NCBI GenBank assembly: GCA_020002185.1
Contig: JAHLWY010000224.1
Coordinates: 1-64,000 of the forward strand
Reading direction: 5' to 3'
DNA from: Paraescarpia echinospica
Taxonomy: Eukaryota > Annelida > Polychaeta > Sabellida > Siboglinidae
DNA length: 64,000 nt
Notes under the pieces: generated by a model
Databases searched by the model: none
What the model was told of the DNA's origin: nothing
What the model saw: the letters and a program-made list of their open reading frames with translations, nothing else
Program-made: the position numbers and the translations under genes
Shown here: one piece after another, positions 41,306-52,560 of the stretch
Position numbering within the stretch: position 1 is the first letter of the stretch
Layout: each line of letters starts with the position of its first letter

Positions 41306-42276
41306 CAATAAACCAATTCCGCAAAGATATCCAACCATTTTGCAACACCACTTTAGCTGAGACATTTGTATCACTGTACAAGAAATGTGCTAAAACACAG
41401 ACACAATTCATGGAACAGAAATGTATAGCAAAACTCATCCTGACTGTGGGAGCCATGGAAGATATGAAGAAGTAGTTTCGGAAGGAATACGACAAAGCAA
41501 GTGTAAAGGTAGATGTGCTGCTCAGCTGTCATGATCGGTGCGCTATGGTGACAACGACTCTGGCCAGTAAGCTGGACAGATGTAGCAGGCCAATCGGAAA
41601 TGTGCAGGGAAGATCTCCTCACATTCATGCAGGAAACTGAATCACAGTTAAAGGCGGTAGGGGCATACAAACATGTGAAGGATTTTTATGGCGGCATAGA
41701 AACCAATATAGAAAACTTAGAACGACAGGCGAATGACGTCACCACCCGAGAGGACTATGAAAATTTGTCAGAAGAGATACATACTGAAATAATGTCTACA
41801 TTCATAAGCAGTAAGGGTTTGACTAGCTGCTTCAATAAAAAGGCGTACCTTCAAAAAGAACTTTCGGAAGGAAAGAAAGTGCATGTAAGGAGGCAGAAAA
41901 GCATGATTAAAGGTATCCAGGAACAGTTGAAAGTAACAGAAACCGACCTAATAGAACGCATAAATTCGTTTTATCTACATGAAGTGTGTGTAGTTAACAA
42001 ACTGTCCGGTGAACCCGACACAAATAACCCAACATCCAACACATCTACAGTCACATATACACCAAGGCCGCATGGCCAGCAGAACGTTGATGTCATCCAA
42101 AATCACAGAAAACCCACGGCAGGAATATGTCCACCGTTCAAACAGCTGTCATCTGAACTAGCAGTAAACCGACAGCTGCTCCAATAGAGAAAACAAGAGA
42201 ACCGCCAGCGGATCTTGAACTACACGGGGTGATTATAGTGCCCAAAGCTGCCACAACTAGACCACACGTAAAATAG
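41306..42276 (+). pseudogene. Decayed coiled-coil paralogue, copy 3
   Basis: TAG at 41473-41475 and the same +1 frameshift as the other two copies, so these lesions predate the triplication. Confidence 0.75.
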
Positions 42277-42529
42277 CTTCCGGCCTACTAGAAACTATCG
42301 TGCGTTCATTTCCTCTGGCATAAACCCTTAGAATTCAAGATCCGCTACTGAAAACGACTGATTCGTCCTTCTACTATTAATTGGCAGGATATATTTCGGA
42401 CATTCCGAAAGACACATATGACCGAAATTGTCGTTTGCCTTGACTTGCCGCTTGCAAGGCTCCATATAAGACATTATTTAATTATAATGATGATGATAAT
42501 AATCTAATTAACTATTCAAAATAGTTTAG

Positions 42530-45364
42530 TCAACTATGTTTACACTATTCGCTATGTTGTCTTTAAGAAGACTGTTTACTGTTTCTCGAATCCTTTTTGG
42601 GGTTTTAAATAATAGTATAATGTTTGCTTCTGTCCATTCTAAAAGAACCACTCCCTCGTTTAAGTTTAATGACAAGTTGAAAATTGTTGCAAGCGGTATA
42701 CTAATTTGTTCTATCATTTCCAAAAGTAGTTTGGGTGAATTCCCTCCATCCCAGGTGATTTATTATCCTTCATTGCCCTGATTTTCTTAGCTACCATTTC
42801 TGGGGTTACAATTAACTGTCCTAAATAGTCTGATTCCGTCCCCTTGAACTTAGCCTGTGGTACTGGCAGTGAACTAGTATCTCCCCTGGTAAACACCGAA
42901 CAAATGTACGCTTTCAGGTCTTCTATCATTAAAGATCCCTCTGACATGATATTTCTAGCTTTATTTTCTACAGGACCGACCTTATCCTTAACTTTCTGTT
43001 TGCTTCGAACATATGCATAAAACGGCATTCTGTGATGTTTACATGCAAGCTAATTTTTATTAATAACTTCTTTTTAAAATTATAATTTCATTTGTAGCTT
43101 GGTTAAATGCTTCTCTATCAATGCTGTAGTCTTCATCATCCCCAGTGCGTGTATATGACTTCCACATCATTTGTTTGTATTTAATTGTTCTAATGGCTTC
43201 TTTCAATAAGTGTTTCTTTTTGGACTGCTTCCGTTGTTTTTTCAATGGAACAAACTTATTGACGATGCCCTCAAATTCACTCCTTAAGATATTGCAGCAT
43301 TCTGTTGCTGTGCTATTCTTAAGTGTGTTATTCCAGTCTATCTTTGTTAAATATTTCCTCATGTCCTTATATCTTCCTTTGTGGAAGTTTCTCATGAACT
43401 GCTTTTTATTATTCCTTTCTGATTTTTCTTTGATGGTAAAATATATCTGGTTGTGATCATTACACCCAAGTGGCTCTCATATCTTGACATTGTCAACTAA
43501 TTCATTCTGTGAGGACAAAACTATGTCTAACACATTCTCATCCCTGGTTGGCTGTAGCACATGTGGAGAAAGGAAACTATCTTGTACTAAAGCTAAAAAT
43601 GCGTGTTCCTCACTCCCTGTACTCTGTAGAGATTTCCATTGTATATGTCCATGGTTAAAATCCCCCTTAATAATACAATCCCCTTTGTTCACTTCTATGG
43701 TTAGGTTACGTTTGGACTGCGATAAACTAACCCAACCGTTAACGTCGAGTTTCCTGTAACTATGTTACACCAAACAGCTTCTTCGCAGTCTGCTTCTGTT
43801 TCTAATTTTATTTCAACAGCCTGGAAAGATTATGTAATATATAAAATAACACCACCTCCGTTTCTTCCTATTCTCTCTTTCCTATCATTACAACGCCTGT
43901 CAGTCCCAATTCGGCATTTGATATATTGGTGTTGGCCCATGATTCAGTTATACCTATCATGCGAGGGTTTATTATGCTACTTGCATTTAAACAAACGCAT
44001 TTATATCCTGCTTCAGAACAGTTTTCCACTTATAATTTATTTTTATTTTTATCTATGCCTCCAATTTCATTCGTCTTTGTGAATCCCTCTGCGCATCTAG
44101 TTTAAATAAATGCAGCCTGTCACACTATCAAGAGGTCTCAGCAGGTTCTCTGACAAAACTGCTGCATCCATTCCGTTTAATGGAGACCATCTCTCATGTA
44201 CACATCTTCCCTCCCAATAAAATATCCACACAGATCTATGAATCCCCCTCTTCTTCACATATCTGCTCAACTACTCCATTGATTGTCATCCTCTTGCAGT
44301 TTCTATACGTTTGCCCCCTTCCTCAAATTACTGGCAACGTTCCCGAGAGAACAATCTGTTCAACCCTTGTCTGCTTTAATTTCCTGACTAAATATCTGTA
44401 TTTCTGGACTATTCCGGTTGTTGGCCTCTGCATTATTTTTTCCTACATGTACTAGAATGGTCCCTCCCTTCCCATCAATTTCTCTACCCTTTCTGTTATA
44501 TGCTTTCTTTCTCATTAGAGTCACCCATGAATAGTTTCGCTTTTCTCCTCACCCCTTCTATCACTGCCTCAGACTAGCTCCATCGTTAATTTCCATCCGT
44601 CTCGTTGCTGTCATCTCCCCCGTTACCTGCACTCCGACCTTAATTCGTGTTTTCTTTCCCCTTGTTGTCACTTTCCCTCCTGTCACCTTCTTCTTTGTTC
44701 CTTTTCCTTCTGTTTTCTTCCTTCTGGTCAATGCTGTCTACTCCTTCAACAGTCTCCTTGGCTTCTATCTCCTTACCACCAGTCTCCTTGTCTCTGTTCT
44801 CACTGATCTCTCTAGTCTCACCATCTGGGTGGACGTTGTCCTTGTCACCCTTTCCTGTCATCACCACCAGTCTCCTTGTCTCTGTTCTCACTGATCTCTC
44901 TAGTCTCACCATCTGGGTGTCCTTGTCCAAGTCACCCTTTCTCTCCTTACCACCAGCCTCCTTGTCTCTGTTCTCACTGATCTCTCTAGTCTCACCATTT
45001 GGGTGTCCTTGTCCAAGTCACCCTTTCCTGTCATCACCACCAGCCTCCTTGTCTCTGTTCTCACTGATTTCTCTAGTCTCACCATCTGGGTGGACCTTGT
45101 CCAAGTCACCCTTTCTCTCCTTACCACCAACCTCCTTGTCTATGTTCTCACTGATCTCTCCAGTCTCACCATCTGGGTGTCCTTGTCCAAGTCACCCTTT
45201 CTCTCCTTACCACCAGCCTCCTTGTCTCTGTTCTCACTGATCTCTCTAATCTCACCATCTAGGTGTCCTTGTCCAAGTCGCCCTTTCCTGTCATCATCAC
45301 AATCAACTTCTTCAGCTCGTCTTCTTCCGCCAGTAAACACTCGAACATCTGACAACATCGACAC
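42530..45364 (-). mobile_element. LINE-B, longest copy (endonuclease, RT and upstream repeat region)
   Basis: Continues from the RT and linker blocks into an apurinic-endonuclease-like reading at 43692-43477 (IKGDFNHGHIQWKSL, then DIVLSSQNELVD). 43700-44640 is degenerate. 44640-45364 has a CT-rich tandem array of about 84-89 bp units (CTCCTTGTCTCTGTTCTCAC), open on the minus strand with repeated EISENRDKE-type peptides, possibly an ORF1-like region. Assignment of the part beyond 43700 to the same element is by position only. Confidence 0.6.
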
Positions 45365-46989
45365 TCAACGTTAAAACCACCATCTGTAACTCTTCACACC
45401 CCGACTTTGCAAAATCTACCCCCAACTATCGTATTTTGAAAATGTCTGGTGTCGACTAGCCTTTATTTGCCATTTAAGCGGCGCCATGGCTTTGTGTAGA
45501 TTTACAGTTTATTCAAGGTAGAAATTAAGATATTAAAACTAAGATTGTCTATAGAAGGATTGTATCCTGTGTACTAGAGCACATTTTATGTTACAGCAGA
45601 TTGTAATTACGCAACTGACTACGCTAGACTACCTCATGTATTTAGGTTATACTGCACCCAGGCGAATACGTGCCACACTAGCTACATAAACAAACTCGCG
45701 TTCGCCAGACTATCGCCCACTGAAGATTCGGCCAAGGCCTAGGCCTAACTTTACATGTGTGTATGTTGAACCAGTTCGCACTGGTTCATGAGTCAACTAT
45801 TTATGTACGTATAATCTTCGCGCGTTAAATGCAGCGTGGCTGAATGCTTCCTGGAAAAGTCGAGATGGTGTTCGATTGAATCAGTTTGCCAGGGAGGAAA
45901 GTGTAAATCGCTTTGTCTGAGGACTGGATATTGCGCTATATAAGAACTTACGTTTACTTGTTACTGTTTTCAAACTGAAACTGAGTTATTACGATATTTG
46001 GCAGATATTTCTTTGTGTGTAGTCTATGTACTCCTCTCTCTTATTCTTATATACTCAATAATGTGAGCACTGCTCTGAGTTAGACAGAACTTTCTGCATC
46101 AATGTCAACAATGATCCGAACCTAAACTTGCTTAATTTTAACAACAATGCTACCTAATCAAAGTATCTAACAGGTACTGGCTTACTCAGATATTATCTTA
46201 TGTTAGTAGTTTTATGTTTTAATTTATCTTCTGTATACTCTGCCACATAATCAGATTTGTTAAATCTTGTTTAAAAACGTATCGAACCATAAGTTACCCT
46301 GTTATCACTCACTAGACTAAAGTGTTCTAAAATACTTTATCTTAATAACTTTAAGCACAACTGTTACTCAATATATGCCTACTGCTACTTTATGAATAAT
46401 ATTAAAGCAAGAATAATACTTATTGATCAATAATTCCACTCGCTTTTCAACTTTTGTGCACCACCAATTCTAAACGATCTAGACCCGCCAAAGTTCCGTT
46501 CCAAAATCAATCACAGGCCTCTCATACTCTCCGAAATGTGGCCTCATGTTCGCCTAGACTCGTTCGCTAGACGTAGCTGAATATGATTGTTCACCGTTGG
46601 CTGTTTTGATGCTCTGCGATTACGCAATACCGCTGCGCGTGGCTATAAAGCCTGTCTGGATTTTTCGACAGGCCAGCATATTCTGCAGACGCTCCTTTAC
46701 GATGACCGCTTCTTCTTCTTCACATTCCGCACGGTAATGAACATTTATGTTAGGGCTGCTCATTCGTATGGATAGATTGCCTTTTATCTGCGCGACGCGC
46801 GACCGTTCGAGCGACCAACGCGCCCGTTTGGAAAAACACGCCGAGAAATGTCAACGGCCAGCCCCGTTCGACTACTAGGCCTGCGGTTGAGGCTTCCTTC
46901 AACGGGACGCTCTGAAAAGCCGCCTTATCACATGTCTACCGACGCCGAAACGATGCAGTTACGATTGCGACAAGAGCGATCACTCTCAC
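45365..46989. other. No gene recognised
   Basis: Contains a diverged copy (about 45600-45760) of the sequence at 29440-29590, which marks the far flank of the LINE-B insertion. The remainder is AT-rich single-copy-looking DNA; an open frame at 46587-46775 has no recognisable motif. Confidence 0.4.
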
Positions 46990-47716
46990 ATCAGTCATTT
47001 GTAACATATTCTCCTATGTTTAAGTATGTTGACTATTGCACCATACTTGACATATACAATCAAAGTATGATTTATGTTATAAAGGATTCTGCTAACATTA
47101 TTGAGCAATGGTCGAGTAATAATGACATGCGCATTAATAGGAGTAAGACAAAAGAAATGGTTACATGTTTCGGTAAACATAGACCATTTGTAAAACCTCT
47201 GCATTTATTGATCTAAAAAGTTATCGGTGTAACTATATCATCGGATTTAAGTTGGAATACATATGTAGATGAAGTAGTTTCAAAGGCAAGAAAGAGAGCG
47301 TATATGATTTATCAGTTGAAACGTGCTGGAATCACCCGAAATGATTTGGTGAGGATATATGTATTATGTGATTAGACCAGTAGTTGAATATGCCAGTCCC
47401 GTATGGCACACGAACTTACCTCAATATATATCGGACAACATCGAGATAATTAAAAAAAGGTGTCTCAAAATTATAATTCCTGGATGTGTACGAGGATATT
47501 CTGCAGATGGTAAATTTACCAACGCTGCACGATAGACGCAATGAATTGTGTAAAGCGTATTTCACTAGAATGAAGCGCAACGACCACAAAGTGAATAAGC
47601 TACTACCAAGTACTCGAAATGTGCCATATACACTAAGATCATTCAGCGAGTTACCCGTCCCAATGACGAACAGTAATTGCTACAAAAACTTATTAATTCC
47701 ATGCCAGAACACTTAA
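46990..47716 (+). mobile_element. LINE RT C-terminal fragment (degenerate)
   Basis: Plus-strand reading gives NDMRINRSKTKEMVTCFG, LKVIGVTISSDLSWNTYVDE, RPVVEYASPVWHTNLPQY and MVNLPTLHDRRNELCKAYF, the thumb and C-terminal region of a non-LTR reverse transcriptase, with several stops and frameshifts. It is in opposite orientation to LINE-A and LINE-B. Confidence 0.75.
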
Positions 47717-48397
47717 TGATTTTTGTGTATATCTAAACAGTCAATTTTAGTATTTAACTGGTTTAATTTTAGTGTATTTAAAGTATTTTATTTTTAAAAG
47801 AAAGATAACAATACAATTATAATGTACACGTTTTAATATAAAGCGCCTCATGCTGAGTGAGTTGTGTTCACGGGGCGATTTTGTGTAATTTACTTAACAA
47901 TAACTTTAGTGTAGTTGCGTAAATTTTATTGAGTTCAACAACTTTTATGAGTATTGTAACATAATGTTGTGTCGCCAGTAGTAAGAAGGTTGTCGGCAAC
48001 ACCAGTCATGACCCCAGGTCAAAGGTTTTTCGCTTTTTATAAGTAGAATTCCTACGTTTTTTAGCAGTAATGTTTGACTCGAATGTGTCAACAAAAAAAG
48101 TGATTGATGGGTTTCCTTAGAAAGAGTGTGTCGACATCTAGTGACTAATGAGGTACTAATTACGTAAATAATTAGTGTAATTAAGTACTAATTAGTAACA
48201 AACGAGTAACGCATTCACTAGAGGGCAGCACTAGCAATAAGCTAAAAATAGTAATTAGTCATTTAGTGACTAATTAGGGTAATTAAGTACTAATTAGTAA
48301 TAAGTGAGTAGTGCAATTATTGGAGGAGAACGTTAGCAATAACTAAAAATAGTAATTCTCAACTAATTAGTATTAATTAGGTATACGGGAATGTGGG
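47717..48397. other. AT-rich non-coding with TAATTAG-rich duplicated block
   Basis: From 48130 to 48340 a block with GTGACTAAT, AATTAAGTACTAATTAGTAA and AAAAATAGTAATT is duplicated. It carries many TAATTAG homeodomain-type cores and one CACTAGAGGGCAGCA, a CTCF-like core. No coding sequence was seen. Confidence 0.4.
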
Positions 48398-48435
48398 GAA
48401 GGTTCTAGAAGCTTCTGGAAGTTTCTAGAAGCTTC
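48398..48435. promoter_or_regulatory. Perfect eight-unit heat-shock element
   Basis: GAA or TTC alternate every 5 bases at 48398, 48403, 48408, 48413, 48418, 48423, 48428 and 48433, with no exception (GAAGGTTCTAGAAGCTTCTG and onward). Heat-shock factor trimers bind three such units, so this could hold more than two trimers. No TATA box or coding start lies close by on either strand. Confidence 0.7.
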
Positions 48436-49440
48436 TAGGCTGTAACGTTGTGCAGTGGCGTGCCTGGTGGATCAGCGAGGTTAATCGGACGCAATAGTTG
48501 GCGCGTCGTTGTGCCTGGCGGACTGGAGATCAGCGAGGTTAATCGGGTGGCCTAGTTTTCACGACTCACTGCCGAATGGGGTATCGTATGTCGACGTGCG
48601 CTGTCAGAGTTTATGCAGTAAGTGTATGAGCGTTGAGCGGTGTTTGTAGGAAGGCCGGAGAAATGTTTATTTCGGCTGTCAGCTGGCCGTGCGCCAGTAT
48701 GCGCGGCGTTATAGGCAGGCGTTCGGTAACAGCTGATGTTTGGTAACAGCTGATACGCGTGCATTTGCGCTGGAGACCGTTATAGCAGCTGGGGGCCGGA
48801 GCTGTCAGAATAAGCTGGCTGTGTGCAGCGACGAATGTGCGTTAGTTGGAATATAGATACGCGTGCATTAGGTTTGTGGCGTTGGAGACCGCTGGGGACC
48901 AGGGTATTGGCTGTCAGAATAAGCTGGCTGTGTGCAGCGACGAATGTGCGTTAGTTGGAATATAGGCAGCAGTGCATTAGTTGGAATGGTGTTATGCGTG
49001 CATGAGTTGGAATGCTGGTGGCGCGTATTATGCGAAAAGAAACACAGAAACAACAAACGGTGAGATATAAATTTTATTGTTATGAAGATGGGGGCGGTGG
49101 AAATCGTTGATGGGGGTGATGATCGGGTGGTGGTGGTCCGAATCCGTGGCGACCGGGTGGTGGTGGAGCAAAGCTTTAATGCACGGAAAGGTGGGCTGGT
49201 ATGGGTGGAGCGAATGATGGGGCGAGTACACGAGGCGTTGGGAATATTGATGCAAATGAGAATGGTTGGGTGAAAGTGTCTTCTTCTGGTTCGGGGGTGA
49301 CTGGTTGGGGGTTGTCTGCAGGTTCGGGGTTGAAATCGAGAAATAATAATAGTTCATCGTCGTTGTCGGTGTCGCTGTCGCTGATTTGTGGTTCGGTGTG
49401 TTGTCTTGGCTCGACGGCTAAGGTTGGGCGGCGTGAAGGT
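48436..49440. other. GC-rich region with short duplications; no confident gene
   Basis: ATCAGCGAGGTTAATCGG is duplicated (about 48472 and 48530), as is AATAAGCTGGCTGTGTGCAG with CGACGAATGTGCGTTAGTTG (about 48810 and 48918). On the minus strand 49445-49085 reads as a Pro-rich acidic frame (DSDTDNDDELLLFLDF, PPPPGRHGFGPPPPDHH) with one stop, possibly the remnant of a further exon of the neighbouring spliced gene. The left end of Polinton 2 may lie here but was not found. Confidence 0.35.
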
Positions 49441-49445
49441 GGTGT

Positions 49446-50640
49446 TCATTCGAAGATGATTTGTCGATGTGCAGGCTCCACGAAGTGTACGACAACGCCC
49501 CGGCCTATGGCGTACGTCCGATGAACTAGTTCTGGTGCGATGCCGTATAGGTGCGTTCTGTGGGGAGAAGGAAAGTGTTATTAATTATCGGTAGTGTGAC
49601 GTCGGCGACGACCAAGGTACAATGTACCCCCAGGCCTATCTGCGCGCGGGGTTCGGTCAACTAAAATCATATCGGTAGGGCGTAAGCGTATTCTCGTCGG
49701 CTGTATAAACCCATTCCGGCGAGAGGGGCGCGCAAGGGTTAGCGCCCGCCCTATCTGGAGAACTAGTTCTGGTGCGATGACGTATAGGTGCGTTCTGTGG
49801 GGAGAAGGAAAGTGTTATTAAGTGTCGGTAGTGTGACGACGGCGCCGACCAAGGTACAATGTACCCCCAGGCCTATCGGCGCGCGGGGTTCGGTCAACTA
49901 AAATCATATCGGTAGGGCGTAAATGTATTCTCGACGGCTGAATAAATCCATTTCGGTGAGAGGGGCGCGCAAGGGTTTGCCCCCGCCCTGTATGGAGTGT
50001 ATCAAACCCGGCGATGTTGCGTCTGCAAGTATGAAAAGTATTAAAGTAATGGTGCGTCTGTTTTAGTGGGGGCTAAAAAAAGCTGTAACGGGGCGTTTGT
50101 AAATAGCCTTTTAGTGGGGCGCACGTTAGCCTGGAAAAGCAGCTATAGTGTTCATCAAAGTCCGTAATAGGGCGTCTGTAAATAAAGGTATATTTTTAAA
50201 AAGAAAGCGGTCTGTAAATTGGAAGCGTTATTTAGTTAGTCTGAAAAAGCAGCTATTGTGTTCATCAAAGTCCGTAATAGGGCGTCTATAAATAAAGGTA
50301 TATTTTGAAAAAGAAAGCGGTCTGTAAATTGGAAGCGTTATTTAGTTAGTATCGTTGAACGTACCTTTCTCCGGGGCGTAGGGGGCGGGGTCGGGGAGGC
50401 GCACTATCCCCGGCGGCTTGGGGAGGCGGCGTCGGCGGCGCACTATTTTCGGCGGCTTGGGGAGGCGGCGCACTGTAAACAAAAACAAAACAAAATTAGT
50501 TAGTTAGTGAACGTTGTAAAAGAAAGCAGTAATGTGAGGAAAGCCAGTGTTAGTTGAGTTAGGAAAACGTACCTGTTTTGTGTTTGTCGGGGGGTCGATT
50601 CATTGGCCGCATAATTGTGCACTTGATCGGTCGGCTCCAT
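49446..50640 (-). CDS. Spliced accessory gene of Polinton 2, three exons, unknown
   Basis: Exon 1 runs 50640-50573 (MEPTDQVHNYAAN, donor AAACAG|GTACG), exon 2 runs 50472-50365 (acceptor TTGTTTACAG, donor GAAAG|GTACG) and exon 3 runs 49557-49446 (acceptor CTCCCCACAG). All phases agree, giving about 95 residues. Exon 2 is a Pro/Ala-rich repeat (SAPPPQAAENSAPP). Exon 3 reads THLYGIAPELVHRTYAIG, then a VVVHFVEPAHRQIIFE end. A second copy of acceptor plus exon start lies 237 bases upstream at 49794, inside a direct duplication, and could be an alternative exon. A CRE (TGACGTCA, 50736-50743) lies about 100 bases upstream. The gene is not present in Polinton 1. Confidence 0.5.
49525..49996. repeat. 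About 240-bp direct duplication spanning an exon start
   Basis: Two copies (from about 49528 and 49766) share AACTAGTTCTGGTGCGATG, TAGGTGCGTTCTGTGGGGAG, GGTACAATGTACCCCCAGGC and TCGGTCAACTAAAATCATAT. Each includes the splice acceptor of the accessory gene. Confidence 0.8.
50140..50345. repeat. About 103-bp direct duplication (intron of accessory gene)
   Basis: TGTTCATCAAAGTCCGTAAT, AGGGCGTCT(G/A)TAAATAAAGG and AAGAAAGCGGTCTGTAAATT each occur at about 50148 and 50251. Confidence 0.85.
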
Positions 50641-51120
50641 CGTGAGAAATGAATTGCGCAGTTGTTGCGCAGTTGTTTTGCGCGCGGTAACGTGTAGCGG
50701 CCTAGACACGTACGCCGTAGCCTTACATAAGGGGCTGACGTCACTGTTTATGTAACGCGCTTATGTAACTGTTTGTAAGTGCCTAAAACGGCAGTTAAAG
50801 GTGAAATGCGCGAAAACTAAGCGGTCTATAATATTCAGTGGGGACTGGAGAATCGTATGGTAAGCTTATATTAGAAGATAAAAGCGGCGTTCTGTTTGTG
50901 CACTAGGCTGACCGAGAGGTTTTTTTCAGTTTTAGTAACCTTGTAAGAGTCAGCTGTTTTGCGGCGCGCGTGCGCGCGCTCACGGGGGCCGCGTGCGGGC
51001 CGCGTGCAAAGCGCTTATATAGTGGGCCGGGCGGAGAACGTCTATGTATCGTCGGTATGGTGTTGTTACCGTTGCAGTAACTTTGTGTGTTGTTGCCGTT
51101 GCAGAGCGTTGTTGATCATG
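50641..51120. promoter_or_regulatory. Divergent promoter region of Polinton 2
   Basis: A consensus CRE TGACGTCA (50736-50743) serves the leftward accessory gene. CGCTTATATAGTGGG at about 51011-51025 is a TATA box for the rightward RPA-like unit. GCGCGCGTGCGCGCGCTC and the TTGCCGTTGCAG tracts lie between TATA and ATG; the latter could be a 5'-UTR splice acceptor. Confidence 0.5.
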
Positions 51121-51792
51121 TCGCCACCTGCTCACGGAGAGGCTCCAAAGAAGAGCAGCAAGTTGAAGGCGGCTCCAACTGTCGCGGTGGCGTCTGGCGG
51201 CAAAACGAAACCTGCTTCGGAGGCCACCGCAAAGGAGCTTCCGACTGCCGACGTAGCGCCTATTAAGCCGGAGTCGTCTTTCGAGGCCGTGGTGAGTGCG
51301 GACCGTTGAAAGAGTTCGTGCTAGCCTGCGATGGCACGTATAAGATTATCACGCCCGTAACAATCGTTGGCGTGGCTTGGAAATGTAAATGCACGTACAT
51401 CGGCTGTGCCGTTTGGAAAGCGCAAAGTGCGAGGCCTTGAAAGCTGTAGTCGGGTGTGCACTGTACACGGTGTGCAGGCAAAGGCGAAGACGTATTTTTC
51501 GGCGCGCGTCCTGGTGGAAGACGAAAATGACGCCGACGCTGAGGCCGCCATTTGGATCACGCTGTTCGACGAAGCGATTTCGTCGATCGGCGATTACGAT
51601 GCCGAGCATGTGTCTGGCCTGTTGCCAGACCAGTTGCGCAGTAGCTTTGTGGCGAGCCTGGTTGGCACAGTCTTGGAGCTGACCGTGCACAAGGTCGTGT
51701 GGGGTGGTATACTGGACACGTATACTGTCCGTGATGTGCGGGTCGTGTCGAAGAAGGCGAGCGAACCCGACGTATACGCTGTTCACGCTTGA
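51121..51792 (+). pseudogene. RPA70-C-like single-strand DNA-binding protein, frameshifted
   Basis: Homologous to the Polinton 1 gene at 21996-22787. The Lys/Ala-rich N-terminus (APKKSSKLKAAP) is open to 51309. The frame then shifts to continue at DGTYKIITPVTIVGVAWKC, KCTYIGC, and again near 51420 to CTVHGVQAKAKTYFSARVLV and WITLFDEAISSI. The zinc-ribbon Cys/His positions and the WV/WI-x-x-F strand are kept. GTG|GTGAGT at 51294 is the conserved alternative donor. With two frameshifts the unspliced product is broken, while the N-terminal exon and its donor are not. Confidence 0.5.
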
Positions 51793-51857
51793 ATAACTAA
51801 CGTTTGGTTATTGTTCTGTAGGACGTTGTAATTGCTGCTTTGGTTATTGTTCTGTAG

Positions 51858-52004
51858 GACGTTGTAATTGCTGCTGCTTTGCGTGGAATTCTCGATGCTG
51901 CTGACGAGTGCGCGCCCCCTGCCGAGAAGCGCGCTAAGAAGGAAACGACCCGCCTCCTCGACCATGCTTCGCTGACGCCAACACTCCACCGCCGCCCTAG
52001 CTGA
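51858..52004 (+). CDS. Alternative 3' exon of the RPA-like unit (Polinton 2)
   Basis: Acceptor TTCTGTAG|GACG, then 48 residues beginning DVVIAAALRGILDAADEC and continuing through a basic AEKRAKKE to a TGA at 52002-52004. The phase matches the donor at 51294. A 35-bp duplicate of the acceptor region lies just upstream (51800-51835). It is homologous in position and character to 21669-21824. Confidence 0.5.
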   Translation, partial: DVVIAAALRGILDAADECAPPAEKRAKKETTRLLDHASLTPTLHRRPS

Positions 52005-52560
52005 CGAGAGAAGAAGCGATGCCGTACTGGCCGTGCGCCCCTGAGGCGGAAGACACGCAGCCCATTCCACCGCACGCGCCGGAGTGAATTGAACATGGCA
52101 TAAAGCCGATGAACATTAGCAGGGGCGAATTAATCGCGCGGCCTATAGTCCGCTGTTGTGGCCGTAAAGCTTTATTATTTACTCTGCTGTGGCATAAAGC
52201 CCGCCGAATGCTTAATATGTATTTTTGGCGATGAACATTTAGTAATTGAACATTATATTTGCATTTCGCTATGGCATAAAGCCTTATTATTATTATTATT
52301 ATTAGGTGCACCGATGAACATTAGCAGGGCCGAATTAATCGAGCGGCCTATAGTCCGCTGTTGTGGCCGTAAAGCCTTATTATTTACTCTGCTGTGGCAT
52401 AAAGCCTCTTTACTGTTTACCGTGGCATAAAGCCTTACTGTGGTGATGTATTACGATGCTGCTTAATAAAACGTATCAAACAAAACAATTCCCGCCTCCT
52501 GTTGTTGACACTCGACGCCATCGCAATTCAAAAAAAAAAACGTTGCTGCCATTCAATAAT
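52005..52560. repeat. GTGGCATAAAGCC repeat region upstream of PolB
   Basis: A block of about 97 bp (GATGAACATTAGCAGGG, then CGGCCTATAGTCCGCTGTTG and TATTTACTCTGCTGTGGCAT) occurs at about 52106 and 52310. ATGGCATAAAGCC or GTGGCATAAAGCC occurs at least five times. It is non-coding and occupies the same place as the different repeats of Polinton 1 (20440-20905). Confidence 0.75.

Larger units (their letters stand above)
39048..43456. repeat. 4.41-kb tandem duplication, copy 3
   Basis: The last copy. At 43456 the sequence continues uninterrupted into upstream LINE-B (GGTTGTGATCATTACACC), showing this is the original right breakpoint. Confidence 0.92.

Noticed and set aside
49028..49357. 109-codon His/Pro-rich minus-strand frame as a gene
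   Set aside because: Low-complexity composition. A different frame of the same strand looks more protein-like (acidic, Pro-rich), but it has a stop and no family match, so it is noted only as a possible remnant.
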